A DNA stretch of 58,069 bases from NCBI RefSeq assembly GCF_019448115.1, contig NZ_JAGFNY010000011.1, forward strand, positions 1 through 58,069, in the 5' to 3' direction. Positions 28,428 to 36,531 of this stretch are shown here, piece by piece. A program made the position numbers and the translations under genes. A model generated the notes under the pieces. It was not told where the DNA came from and did no database searches. It saw only the letters and a program-made list of their open reading frames with translations. Each line of letters begins with the position of its first letter. Position 1 is the first letter of the stretch. The stretch is from Succinivibrio faecicola. GTDB lineage: Bacteria > Pseudomonadota > Gammaproteobacteria > Enterobacterales > Succinivibrionaceae.

Positions 28428-28769
28428 TTATCCAAAAATAGTGCCTAATTCATCTTCTGCATCTATAAGCTTGTTTGCTACAGACTCATAATTGATTTTG
28501 TAGGTGCCATCTTTGATGGAATTTTTTAATTTTTCAACCTTAGCTTCGTCAATACCACTTGCATCACGAGCTTTCTGTGTTGCTTTAGCTAATGTCTTAG
28601 CTCCGTCAGTAAGCATAACTGCATCGGCTGAACGAGCACTCATCTCGCTTACAGACTGCTTTGCCTGGGCAACAGGAGCGCTGGTAGTATTTGTTGCCAC
28701 TTTTGGGGCTGTAGCAACGGATTCTTTCATACCGTTAAACGAACGGTCATTTAATACATCGATTGCCAT
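28428..28769 (-). CDS. flgM: Anti-sigma-28 factor FlgM
   Basis: FlgM binds sigma-28 (FliA) until the hook is complete and is then exported through it. The N-terminal half is disordered and Ala/Ser/Thr-rich (ATNTTSAPVAQAKQSVSEMS). The C-terminal half has the FlgM core, VEKLKNSIKDGTYKINYESV followed by ANKLIDAED. At 113 aa it is typical. A sigma-28-like promoter lies upstream, which gives the usual negative feedback. It is transcribed towards the inserted EamA gene and away from flgA's start region. Confidence 0.88.
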   Translation of the reverse strand: MAIDVLNDRSFNGMKESVATAPKVATNTTSAPVAQAKQSVSEMSARSADAVMLTDGAKTLAKATQKARDASGIDEAKVEKLKNSIKDGTYKINYESVANKLIDAEDELGTIFG

Positions 28770-28836
28770 AATACTATCCTCAATAAATTATTTCTCTAAT
28801 AGATTTTAATATATAAAATATTATTCAGTTAATTTG

Positions 28837-28863
28837 TTAACGACAAATTATATAAATCCTTTA
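28837..28863 (-). promoter_or_regulatory. Sigma-28 promoter of flgM
   Basis: On the minus strand, TAAA, a 15-bp spacer and GTCGTTAA match the flagellar sigma-28 layout TAAA-N15-GCCGATAA. The predicted start is about 60 bp before flgM. The GTTAA ending is shared with both flagellin promoters in this window. Confidence 0.6.
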
Positions 28864-28949
28864 ACAATTTTTTACTAAAATTTATGAAATAAATCGTAAT
28901 TTTATGAATTATAAGAAAAAATTATTAAAAAAAAATTTTTTTTCTATAT

Positions 28950-29654
28950 TTAGAAAACAACTTCTACAGAATTTGCACTTCTAACCAGAGCACGAATAAT
29001 TTTTCCTGACTTTATATTTTTAACGGCAATTGTTTCGTTTAGTTTACCTTCTTCCATAGCAATACCTGAAGCTTTTATCTCAAGTCCATGAGAGCGCGCA
29101 CTTATAGTAACAACATCACCTTTAGCAACAAGACAAAGATCGGATATCTTCAAAAAATCACCAGCACGTATATCCTTTTTAGTCTTGCTTCCTATAATTG
29201 AGGATGCATCGGTAATGCTCTGATTAAGGATAAGATTTTCATTAACGAATTTCTTTTCTAACATGCTTTGTGTGATAGCACTTCCTTTTGGAATATTATC
29301 AGAGGCTACAATTGTTGCTCTTTGTACAATAATAGAGACAGGTATCTGAATGGAGTAAGGATTATTTTTTCTTCTGCAGATAATTTTTACGATACTGTTC
29401 TTTTTTATTTCTGGCGTTAACAGTTTTGCACTCAGATATCCTGAGCATTTACCACCAAAGTCTCTGTTTCTGTCAACTTTGCTGACTTTGATGTTATATC
29501 TTATGTTGTCATTCTTTTCTGTAAACTGCGCAAGAATATACTGCCTGGCTACATTTTCAAGAAAAAGGGCCTCCTCAGTTGTTGCAAAAGAGCAGTTTGC
29601 AAAAACTGATGATATGAGCACAGCTATTATTGATAGAATTTTTTTCTTAAACAT
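28950..29654 (-). CDS. flgA: Flagellar P-ring assembly chaperone FlgA
   Basis: FlgA is a periplasmic chaperone for FlgI during P-ring assembly. A Sec signal peptide covers about residues 1-24. The C-terminal SAF-like domain shows the family pattern: SDNIPKGSAITQSMLEKKFV, RAGDFLKISDLCLVAKGDVV and SARSHGLEIKASGIAMEEGK. At 234 aa it has the usual length. It lies upstream of flgM on the same strand, with a 180-bp gap and a sigma-28 promoter between them. The upstream DNA is AT-rich and includes a TATAAT on the minus strand that could be its -10. Confidence 0.88.
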   Translation of the reverse strand: MFKKKILSIIAVLISSVFANCSFATTEEALFLENVARQYILAQFTEKNDNIRYNIKVSKVDRNRDFGGKCSGYLSAKLLTPEIKKNSIVKIICRRKNNPYSIQIPVSIIVQRATIVASDNIPKGSAITQSMLEKKFVNENLILNQSITDASSIIGSKTKKDIRAGDFLKISDLCLVAKGDVVTISARSHGLEIKASGIAMEEGKLNETIAVKNIKSGKIIRALVRSANSVEVVF

Positions 29655-29657
29655 TGT

Positions 29658-29684
29658 TAAAGGCCTAATTGTTCTTGACGATAG
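29658..29684 (+). promoter_or_regulatory. Possible sigma-28 promoter for cheV
   Basis: TAAA, a 15-bp spacer and GACGATAG resemble the sigma-28 consensus. The site overlaps the region just upstream of flgA and is about 260 bp before cheV, farther than usual, so the assignment is weak. Confidence 0.3.
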
Positions 29685-29945
29685 AATTATATGGCAAAGT
29701 ATCGATTAAAAGAATTAGCCGTGTCAATATCTTTACAATTATTGGCAAAAAAAGGATATAGCTGTAATTTTTTGCAGAAGAAAAAATCGTAAAAATAATC
29801 TATATCAATAGCATAATTTAAAAACTGACTGTGATTATGATAGCAAATTCTTTATTTTTTCTTAGGTTAAGTTATATTTGCTTATTATTCTTTATGTTAG
29901 TTACCACCAATTTAAAATAAAAAATGACTCGCTAAGGTGAACAAT

Positions 29946-30950
29946 ATGATAGGTATAATGGATTCTGTAAATGAGTTGACTGAGGTTGTAGGCCAGAACC
30001 GTATGGAGCTTCTGCTATTCAAGCTGTCAGGTCTACGTCAACGATATGGTATTAACGTATTCAAAGTAAGGGAAGTTCTTCCTTGTCCTCATCTGACAGT
30101 TATGCCAAAACTGCAGAAATTCGTTATCGGTGTGGCACATATTCGTGGTCAGACTATTTCTGTAATCGATCTTGCTTATGCAATAGGTGGAAGACCATCA
30201 AGAGATATTGAAAAGTGCTTTATCATTATTGCTGAATACAATCGTTCTACTCATGCATTCCTAGTTTCAAGTGTTGAGAGAATTCTGAATATGAACTGGG
30301 ATAAGATTATGCCACCACCAAAAGGAGCAGGCGACAGCAACTACATGACCGCTGTAACTGAAATTGACGGTGAATTAGTTGAAATCCTCGATGTTGAGAA
30401 GATCCTTGAAGAAATTTCTCCAAGTAAGATTGAAACTCAAGATCTCAATGAGATATATGACGAGCAGTTCTCAAAGCTTGTTGAAGAGCATAAGCCTAAA
30501 GTTCTCGTTGCTGATGACTCAAAGGTTGCACTAAGACAGGTATGCAGTTCTCTTGAGAAACTCAATCTTGAGGTAGTAACCGCAAATGATGGTAAGGAAG
30601 CATTGAATATATTAAAAGAAGCTTCTGCAAACGGCCCTATCAACCAGCAGTTTGCCTGTGTAATTTCTGATGTTGAAATGCCAGAAATGGACGGTTATAC
30701 ACTTTGTGCAACCGTGAGACAGGATCCTGTTTTAAAACCAGTCTATATTGTTCTTCATACCTCACTGTCAGGTGTATTCAACCTTGGTATGGTAAGTAAG
30801 GCCGGTGCAAATGATTTTATTCCAAAATTCAATCCTTTAGAGCTTGCAAAGGCTGTTAAGAAGGGTATTATCCTAACAAATGCCGGATCATCAGGTGCTG
30901 ATCTGATTATGAATAAGAATGACGCTAGCAGCGCATTAGAAAAATCATAG
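29946..30950 (+). CDS. cheV: Chemotaxis coupling protein CheV
   Basis: CheV couples chemoreceptors to CheA and carries a receiver domain that is phosphorylated for adaptation. A CheW-like domain covers about residues 20-160 (NRMELLLFKLSGLRQRYGIN). A REC domain covers about 180-310, with ADDSKVALR, Asp242 in VISDVEMPEMDG and a Lys in FIPKFNP. I chose the ATG at 29946, preceded by TAAGGTGA. A GTG at 29937 is in frame but overlaps that site. The 334-aa protein lies directly before cheR, the same order as in the Vibrio flagellar cluster. A 20-residue tail rich in Ser, Ala and Asn follows the REC domain. Confidence 0.93.
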   Translation: MIGIMDSVNELTEVVGQNRMELLLFKLSGLRQRYGINVFKVREVLPCPHLTVMPKLQKFVIGVAHIRGQTISVIDLAYAIGGRPSRDIEKCFIIIAEYNRSTHAFLVSSVERILNMNWDKIMPPPKGAGDSNYMTAVTEIDGELVEILDVEKILEEISPSKIETQDLNEIYDEQFSKLVEEHKPKVLVADDSKVALRQVCSSLEKLNLEVVTANDGKEALNILKEASANGPINQQFACVISDVEMPEMDGYTLCATVRQDPVLKPVYIVLHTSLSGVFNLGMVSKAGANDFIPKFNPLELAKAVKKGIILTNAGSSGADLIMNKNDASSALEKS

Positions 30951-30979
30951 CTATCACACCTTTTCAAAATAACTATAAA

Positions 30980-31003
30980 TGAGAGATCATTACTGATCTC
31001 TCA
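30980..31003. repeat. Perfect hairpin between cheV and cheR
   Basis: TGAGAGATCA and TGATCTCTCA form a 10-bp stem with a TTAC loop, 30 bp after cheV and 34 bp before cheR. No T-tract follows. It may be a processing or attenuation site that sets the CheV to CheR ratio. Confidence 0.5.
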
Positions 31004-31036
31004 GTATAAGAATAACATTACTAAGGCTTTGTTGTT

Positions 31037-32686
31037 ATGGCGTTAACAGATAATAGTGAAAACAGATTTTCACCACCAAATTCAACATCGAGCGAGGAGA
31101 AGAAAACAGCTGTTTCTAAGACATCTTCTTCTTTAGGAGCTCGAACTACATTAGGTGGTACTGCACAGAGCTCATCTTCAGCATTAAGAAGTACTTCTAC
31201 ATTAAATGCTGTTGCAAAGCCTGCTGTATCAACTGGTGTAACAGCAGGATCTAGCCTGTTTTCATCTAAAACAGCAGCTACAGCTTCAACATTATCAAGA
31301 TCTACTGTAAGCACAGCATCAGCAAGTACTTCTGCTTCTTCAAAAACACCAGCATCCGCTGCTAGTGCAAGTACGTTGCAAAACAGACCATTGAGTGGAT
31401 CTGCAGTATCAGCAAGTACAACTACAACATCAGGTTTGAGTGGTGCAAGGACAGCTACAGGCACTGTATCAACAGCACCTGCAGCTACTAGCGCAAGACC
31501 TGCTACTAGCACAACCACTGCAAGTACAGCACAGAGTTCTTTTGTAAAAACTGCAACAACAGCGCAAAGTAGCATAAGTTCATTAGCTACATCTCAGAGC
31601 ACTGTTGCAAGAACAGCTTCTTCATCTTTATTTACGAGAACAGCAACTGCTGCTGCAACTACAAATACATCTACTGCAACAACAGCAGCTTCATCAACAC
31701 AGTCACCTGTAGATAATAACGATATTGCAAAGAAACTAGCTGAGGCTAAAGCTGCTTTATCAACAGTAAACAATAAAACCGCATCTGTAATGAGAACTGA
31801 TGCTGATGGAAGAACATCACTAATCAAGGATTCTCAGGAAGTTACTGACGTTCAGTATCGTCGTTTTGCTGCTTTTATTGAAGAAAAATCAGGTATTGTT
31901 CTTGGTGCCGGTAAACAGTATCTTGTTAACAGTAGACTGTCATCACTTCTGTCTAAATTCAATATTCAGACAGTTGATGAGCTTATCAATAGAGCAATGG
32001 AAGAAACTCCAAACAATAAGATTCAAGAAGAAGTTATTGATGCAATGACTACTAATGAAACCTTATGGTTTAGAGATACATATCCTTATACAGCTCTTGA
32101 GAATACTATTTTGCCTGAGCTTGCAAAACGAGCTAAATATCCTGTCAGAATCTGGTCTGCAGCTTGCTCATCAGGACAGGAGCCTTACTCAATTGCAATG
32201 ATTGTGCAAGAGCAGTTAGGTAAGATGCTTCATGTTGATCCTAAACAGACTCAGATTATCGGTACAGACTTATCACCTGAAATGCTTACAACATGCAGAT
32301 TAGGTCAGTATGATGTACATGCTCTATCAAGAGGCTTATCTGCAGAGAGAAAAGCAAAGTTCTTCAAGCCATGTCATAAACCTAACATGATGCAGATAGA
32401 TCCAAGAGTAAAGAGTATGGTTGAGTTCAGACCAATGAATCTTCTTGGTTCATATGCTCTTATGGGTAAGTTTGATGTAATTTTCTGTAGAAATGTTCTT
32501 ATTTATTTCTCAAATGAAGTAAAGGCTGATATTTTAAGAAAATTAACAATGTGTCTGAACCCTGGTGGTTATCTGATTTTAGGTTCAACAGAAACACTAG
32601 TTGGCGTGAGTGATAAATATGAAATGATGCGTTGTAATCCAGGTATCATTTATCGTCTCAAACCACAGAAGTACGCATTTTTATAA
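31037..32686 (+). CDS. cheR: Chemoreceptor methyltransferase CheR with a Ser/Thr/Ala-rich extension
   Basis: CheR methylates glutamates of chemoreceptors with SAM. The CheR domain occupies about residues 270-549. Its helical N-terminal part is YRRFAAFIEEKSGIVLGAGK and carries TTNETLWFRD. The SAM-binding motif is IWSAACSSGQEPYSIAM, followed by GTDLSPEML and FDVIFCRNVLIYFS. Most unusually, about 225 residues of almost pure Ser, Thr and Ala (runs such as STSASSKTPASAASASTLQN) precede it, then a 45-residue charged linker. Typical CheR is 270-290 aa, so this protein is twice as long. The start ATG at 31037 has only AAGG upstream. The extension is continuous with the CheR domain in one frame, with no sign of a frameshift. 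Confidence 0.9.
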   Translation: MALTDNSENRFSPPNSTSSEEKKTAVSKTSSSLGARTTLGGTAQSSSSALRSTSTLNAVAKPAVSTGVTAGSSLFSSKTAATASTLSRSTVSTASASTSASSKTPASAASASTLQNRPLSGSAVSASTTTTSGLSGARTATGTVSTAPAATSARPATSTTTASTAQSSFVKTATTAQSSISSLATSQSTVARTASSSLFTRTATAAATTNTSTATTAASSTQSPVDNNDIAKKLAEAKAALSTVNNKTASVMRTDADGRTSLIKDSQEVTDVQYRRFAAFIEEKSGIVLGAGKQYLVNSRLSSLLSKFNIQTVDELINRAMEETPNNKIQEEVIDAMTTNETLWFRDTYPYTALENTILPELAKRAKYPVRIWSAACSSGQEPYSIAMIVQEQLGKMLHVDPKQTQIIGTDLSPEMLTTCRLGQYDVHALSRGLSAERKAKFFKPCHKPNMMQIDPRVKSMVEFRPMNLLGSYALMGKFDVIFCRNVLIYFSNEVKADILRKLTMCLNPGGYLILGSTETLVGVSDKYEMMRCNPGIIYRLKPQKYAFL

Positions 32687-32713
32687 TAACTTAGCCGATT
32701 AACCTCCTTATGG

Positions 32714-32748
32714 CAGTGTCAGTATTTATTATTGGCACTGTTTTTTTT
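32714..32748 (+). terminator. cheR terminator
   Basis: A 9-bp stem (CAGTGTCAG and TTGGCACTG, with G-T pairs) is followed by eight T. It separates cheVR from the flgB operon. Confidence 0.8.
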
Positions 32749-32830
32749 ATAAAAGCATCTGTAAAGAATTCTTGTCATTTTATAATTATTACTTATTGAA
32801 ATATATAGTAATTATTTTAAAAACTACACA

Positions 32831-32846
32831 TGGCACGATAGTTGCA
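32831..32846 (+). promoter_or_regulatory. Sigma-54 promoter of flgBC
   Basis: TGGCACGATAGTTGCA is a perfect match to the TGGCACG-N4-TTGCA consensus. It lies 54 bp before flgB and after the cheR terminator, so it starts the rod-gene transcript. Confidence 0.88.
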
Positions 32847-32900
32847 ACTATCTGATTAACAGTAAATAGTGTTGCATTTTTGACAGTGGAGATTAAAAAA

Positions 32901-33317
32901 ATGGCTATAGGTTTTGATAAGGTTTTTGGTGTGCATCAGCATACCATGGTAATTCGAAACCACAGAGCTGAAGTATTGGCAGGTAATCTTGCTAATGCTG
33001 ATACTCCAGGTTATAAGGCACGTGATTTAGATTTTGACATTGCATTCAAACAGGCTGCAAAGGTTCAGATGACAAAACCATCACAGATGGTCAAGACAAG
33101 TGAACTGCATATGGATGAAAACTCCATCACTGATGAGCCAGAGCTTACCTTAAAGTACAGAAATCCATATCAGGCTGATACTGGTAACGGAAATACTGTT
33201 GAGGTTGATGCCGAGCGAATGAAGTACGTTAACAATACAATGGAATACCAGGCAACTATGACTTTTCTCAATGGTCGAATTGCTAAACTTAAGAATGCAT
33301 TAAGAACATCGGTATAG
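32901..33317 (+). CDS. flgB: Flagellar proximal rod protein FlgB
   Basis: FlgB is the first rod protein, linking the MS ring and the rod. The 138-aa sequence has the FlgB start (FDKVFGVHQHTMVIRNHRAE) and the rod signature LAGNLANADTPGYKARDLDF. A conserved C-terminal helix is also present (VDAERMKYVNNTMEYQATMT). I chose the ATG at 32901 after GGAGATTAAAAAA. A TTG at 32880 is in frame but less likely. flgC follows 14 bp later, and flgBC forms its own transcription unit with a sigma-54 promoter and a terminator. Confidence 0.93.
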   Translation: MAIGFDKVFGVHQHTMVIRNHRAEVLAGNLANADTPGYKARDLDFDIAFKQAAKVQMTKPSQMVKTSELHMDENSITDEPELTLKYRNPYQADTGNGNTVEVDAERMKYVNNTMEYQATMTFLNGRIAKLKNALRTSV

Positions 33318-33331
33318 TGGGGGAATAGAAA

Positions 33332-33799
33332 ATGGGCTTGTTTAGAATCATGGATATTGCAGGAACTGCAATGAATGCACAGTCTGTTCGTATGAATGCC
33401 ACAGCATCAAACCTTGCTAATGCTGAATCAGTAAGTTCATCTGTGGAAACCACCTACAAGGCAAGAAGGCCTTTATTCTCTGCAGCAATGGATGAAGCTT
33501 TACTTGCAGAAAAGAATTACGGTGGCGTATGTGATCCTGTTACAGGAGAACCTTACGGTGTCGGTGTAAGCTTAAAAGGTGTTGTAGAATCAGATGCTCC
33601 AACTATCAAAGAATACAATCCAAGCCATCCTTTAGCTGATGAAAATGGTTATATTTACAGACCAAATGTTAATCCTGTAGAGGAAATGGCAGATATGATA
33701 AGTGCTAACCGTTCTTATCAGACAGCTGTACAGTTAGCTGCAAATGCAAAGAAAATGATGCAGGCCACACTACAGCTTGGAAATTCACAGAATATGTAA
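33332..33799 (+). CDS. flgC: Flagellar proximal rod protein FlgC
   Basis: FlgC is a rod protein that packs with FlgB and FlgF. It has the rod-family N-terminus (MDIAGTAMNAQSVRMNATAS NLANAE, split as in the family) and the usual C-terminus NPVEEMADMISANRSYQTAV. At 155 aa it is slightly longer than the E. coli protein of 134 aa, with the extra length in the middle. A terminator lies 30 bp beyond it, so flgD is not co-transcribed by default. Confidence 0.92.
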   Translation: MGLFRIMDIAGTAMNAQSVRMNATASNLANAESVSSSVETTYKARRPLFSAAMDEALLAEKNYGGVCDPVTGEPYGVGVSLKGVVESDAPTIKEYNPSHPLADENGYIYRPNVNPVEEMADMISANRSYQTAVQLAANAKKMMQATLQLGNSQNM

Positions 33800-33828
33800 A
33801 CTGACAACTTAGTAAGTAATGCACGGTT

Positions 33829-33861
33829 GCTGAAGGATGAAAGTTCTTCAGCATTTTTTTT
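33829..33861 (+). terminator. flgBC terminator
   Basis: GCTGAAG and CTTCAGC form a 7-bp stem with a 10-bp loop, followed by A and eight T. It ends the flgBC unit and separates it from flgD. Confidence 0.75.
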
Positions 33862-33908
33862 ATATAATTTGTTTATAATAAAGATACTTGCCTGTTTAAT
33901 GATGCATT

Positions 33909-33939
33909 TTGCCACTAGGCAAAGCTTGCCACATGGCAG
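33909..33939. repeat. Two adjacent TTGCCA/TGGCA palindromes
   Basis: TTGCC-ACTA-GGCAA and TGCCACATGGCA lie 4-5 bp apart, so several alternative pairings are possible. They sit between the flgBC terminator and the flgD promoter, about 85 bp before the latter. They could be an enhancer-type binding site for a sigma-54 activator such as FlrC. Confidence 0.4.
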
Positions 33940-34020
33940 ATGATAATCACAAAGGTTATAAATCAATTAATATTTAATTAATCAATAAAATTCAAGTAAT
34001 TATCATATTATTTCTGATCT

Positions 34021-34036
34021 TGGCATACAACTTGAA
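34021..34036 (+). promoter_or_regulatory. Sigma-54 promoter of flgD
   Basis: TGGCATACAACTTGAA has GG and the -12 dinucleotide 10 bp apart, with GA replacing GC as in the flrB promoter. It lies 60 bp before flgD. Confidence 0.65.
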
Positions 34037-34096
34037 TAAGTAATATCAGACACAGCGTTTATGGCAAGTATTGCCGGTATATATTAGGAGTTGAAA

Positions 34097-34795
34097 ATGA
34101 GCGACTTTGATTACAGTAAGATTGGTAAATCTTCCTCACTCCTTGCTTCACAGGCTTCGCAGGCAAACCAAACAGATTTAAAATCTAACAGTAAGCTAGA
34201 TCAGGCTGACTTTTTAAAGTTATTAACAACACAGCTTGCAAATCAGGATCCATCATCACCTGTTGACAATAACCAGATGGTTACAACAATGTCTCAGCTG
34301 TCAGTTGTAGAAAATTTATCTGCAATTTCTAGCAATGTAGACAACGCAATTGCAGCAATCAATTCAAGTTCTGCTTTATCAGCCTCTAGCCTGATTGGTA
34401 GAAGTGTTCTGATTGATTCTAAGAATGCATACTTCAATGGAAGCGGTGCAGGTATTAAGATTTCTGCTGGCGATGGTGCAGCAGATATCAAGATTGATAT
34501 TAAGGATGCATCAGGATCAGTTGTAGCCTCATTTAGTGGCGGTGTTGCAGACGGTGACTTTGATTTCAACTGGGACGGCGTTATTGATCGTGAGACAGGT
34601 GAAAAGGCTCCTAACGGTATGTATACCTTCTCAATTACAGCTGAGCAGGGTGGCAAGATTGTAAATCTTCCATTCAAAGCCTATGCAAACGTTGGTTCTG
34701 TAACATTAGGTTCAAATCCAAGCGAAACTGTTTTAAATCTTGTAGGTGCAGGTTCAATTCCTCTAAGCAAGGTAGAGCAGATTGCAGAAAGTTAA
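34097..34795 (+). CDS. flgD: Flagellar hook-capping protein FlgD
   Basis: FlgD is the scaffold at the hook tip that allows FlgE subunits to assemble. The export and polymerisation N-terminus (ADFLKLLTTQLANQDPSSPV) and the FlgD signature DNNQMVTTMSQLSVVENLSA are clear. The C-terminal FlgD tudor and Ig-like domains cover about residues 85-232 (DFNWDGVIDRETGEKAPNGM). The start ATG at 34097 follows TAGGAG. The 232-aa protein is monocistronic here, with its own sigma-54 promoter and a terminator 10 bp after the stop. flgE, its direct partner, is not next to it. Confidence 0.93.
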   Translation: MSDFDYSKIGKSSSLLASQASQANQTDLKSNSKLDQADFLKLLTTQLANQDPSSPVDNNQMVTTMSQLSVVENLSAISSNVDNAIAAINSSSALSASSLIGRSVLIDSKNAYFNGSGAGIKISAGDGAADIKIDIKDASGSVVASFSGGVADGDFDFNWDGVIDRETGEKAPNGMYTFSITAEQGGKIVNLPFKAYANVGSVTLGSNPSETVLNLVGAGSIPLSKVEQIAES

Positions 34796-34804
34796 TAAAA
34801 AAGA

Positions 34805-34837
34805 ACTGGGGAGCTTGCCTCTCCAGTCATTTTTTTG
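34805..34837 (+). terminator. flgD terminator
   Basis: ACTGGGGAG and CTCTCCAGT form a 9-bp stem (one G-T pair) with a CTTGC loop, followed by CA and seven T. It shows that flgD is not linked to flgFGHI by an obvious polycistronic transcript. Confidence 0.85.
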
Positions 34838-34903
34838 TCTATATCTCCCTTAGAAAATCACTTCTTAAAATAAGATCTTGAAAAATAAATAGATTATTTT
34901 GGT

Positions 34904-34919
34904 TGGCATGCAATTTGCT
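34904..34919 (+). promoter_or_regulatory. Sigma-54 promoter of flgFGHI
   Basis: TGGCATGCAATTTGCT has GG and GC 10 bp apart and matches the consensus in both elements. It lies 42 bp before the flgF ATG. Confidence 0.8.
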
Positions 34920-34961
34920 TAAGTTTATTCAGTTAAATAATTCTCGTTGAGGGTTTATATC

Positions 34962-35711
34962 ATGGATAAATTATTGTGGGTTGCAATGTCAGGAGCTAAG
35001 GAAAACTTCCATAGCCTTGCAGTTCGAAGCAATAATCTTGCAAATGCAAATACCACAGGTTTTAAAGCAGATTTTGAAAATGCTAGAGCCATGTCAGTTT
35101 TTGCTAATGCATATCCAACTAGAGCATTCTCCATGACAGAACGTCCTGGTGTGAATATGGAAGCAGGTTCTGCTGAAACTACAGGTAGGGATCTTGATAT
35201 TGCCGTTGAAGGTGAAGGCTTTATTGCTGTTAATGATAAAGAAGGAAATGAAGCCTATACAAGATTTGGTAGTTTCCAACTGGATACTGAAGGTTACTTA
35301 AAGACTGCAACAGGTCTTAATGTGTTAAATGAAGATGGTGATCCTATTCTTCTGCCAGCTATGCTAGAAAACGTAGCAATCAGCACAGATGGTGTAATCT
35401 CAGGTAGACCTCAGGGCGGTGATAATAATGTTATCGAGCAGTTTGGCAGGATCAAACTAGTAAAACCAGAGGTTTATAAAGAAATTGAAAAAGGCTATGA
35501 CGGTCTATTCAGAAATATAGACGGTTCAGCTATGGATCAGGATTTAACAGTGAAGGTTAGAAGCGGCATGCTTGAATCTTCAAATGTAAATCCTGTAGAA
35601 GAACTTACCAGCTTAATCCGCATTCAAAGACAGTACGAAACTCAGGTTAAAATGATGGAAACAGCTGGTACTATGGATGAAAGACAGAATACATTATTGA
35701 GCTACGAGTAG
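34962..35711 (+). CDS. flgF: Flagellar proximal rod protein FlgF
   Basis: FlgF belongs to the flagellar rod and hook family. The N-terminal signature is FHSLAVRSNNLANANTTGFK, the middle domain contains RDLDIAVEGEGFIAVNDKEG, and the C-terminal signature is SSNVNPVEELTSLIRIQRQY. I chose the ATG at 34962 after GAGGG. A TTG at 34947 is in frame but lies before the ribosome binding site. At 249 aa it matches E. coli FlgF at 251. It opens flgF-flgG-flgH-flgI. Confidence 0.93.
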   Translation: MDKLLWVAMSGAKENFHSLAVRSNNLANANTTGFKADFENARAMSVFANAYPTRAFSMTERPGVNMEAGSAETTGRDLDIAVEGEGFIAVNDKEGNEAYTRFGSFQLDTEGYLKTATGLNVLNEDGDPILLPAMLENVAISTDGVISGRPQGGDNNVIEQFGRIKLVKPEVYKEIEKGYDGLFRNIDGSAMDQDLTVKVRSGMLESSNVNPVEELTSLIRIQRQYETQVKMMETAGTMDERQNTLLSYE

Positions 35712-35724
35712 CAGGGAGTGAACT

Positions 35725-36513
35725 ATGATACCGGCATTATGGATTAGTAAAACAGGATTAGATTCACAGCAGACTAATATCTCTGTAACATCTAACAACC
35801 TTGCTAACGCATCAACAGTAGGTTTTAAGCGCAGCAGAGCGATTTTTGAGGATTTACTTTATCAGAAGGTAAATCAGCCAGGTGGCAGATCATCAGCTAA
35901 CAGTTATCTACCTGAAGGTTTAATGGTAGGTTGCGGTTCTAAGGTTGTTGCAACTCAAAGACAATTCGGTCAGGGTGACGTAGAGTCAACTGATAACTCA
36001 TTTGACCTTATGATTGATGGCCGAGGCTTCTTTGAAATTGAACTTCCAGATGGAACTACTGCCTATACAAGAAACGGTCAGTTTACAAAGAATGAGGAAG
36101 GAATAATGGTTACATCTGGTGAAGGTTTCCCATTATTACCACAGATTCAGATCCCTGAGAATGCAACATCTATGACTGTTGGTCGTGATGGTCAGGTTTC
36201 AGTTATTGTTGCAAACCAGAATACATCTCAGGATATCGGTCAGATTACAGTAACTGATTTTATCAATCCATCAGGTCTTGAATCAATCGGTGATAACCTC
36301 TATTTAGAGACAACTGCATCAGGTGCTCCTCAGCAGGGTATAGGCGGTCAGGATGGCATGGGCCAGATCCGTCAGAATATGCTTGAAACATCAAATGTAA
36401 AGGTTACCGAAGAGCTAGTAAACCTTATTCAGGCTCAGAGAGTTTATGAAATGAACTCTAAGGTATTAACAACAGTTGACAGCATGATGGGTTCACTAAT
36501 TCAGTCTGTATAA
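35725..36513 (+). CDS. flgG: Flagellar distal rod protein FlgG
   Basis: FlgG forms the distal rod that passes through the LP ring. It opens with ALWISKTGLDSQQTNISVTS NNLANASTVGFKRSR, the classic FlgG start. It carries the 18-residue FlgG-specific region YQKVNQPGGRSSANSYLPEG and ends with SNVKVTEELVNLIQAQRVYE. At 262 aa it equals the usual 260. It starts 13 bp after flgF. Confidence 0.95.
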   Translation: MIPALWISKTGLDSQQTNISVTSNNLANASTVGFKRSRAIFEDLLYQKVNQPGGRSSANSYLPEGLMVGCGSKVVATQRQFGQGDVESTDNSFDLMIDGRGFFEIELPDGTTAYTRNGQFTKNEEGIMVTSGEGFPLLPQIQIPENATSMTVGRDGQVSVIVANQNTSQDIGQITVTDFINPSGLESIGDNLYLETTASGAPQQGIGGQDGMGQIRQNMLETSNVKVTEELVNLIQAQRVYEMNSKVLTTVDSMMGSLIQSV

Positions 36514-36531
36514 GTCTGATAGGAGGGTAAT

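Noticed and set aside
31021-31047. A TAAG and GGCGTTAA combination at the start of cheR resembled a sigma-28 promoter.
   Set aside because: The spacer is only about 13 bp and the -10 lies inside the cheR coding region.
31021-31575. A long minus-strand frame rich in Val, Ala and Leu opposite the cheR extension.
   Set aside because: It is the complement of a Ser/Thr/Ala-codon repeat, has no ribosome binding site and reflects composition only.
31141-31730. The Ser/Thr/Ala tract of cheR as a DNA tandem repeat or microsatellite.
   Set aside because: The codons vary and no fixed repeat unit is seen, so it is low complexity at the protein level and not a DNA repeat array.
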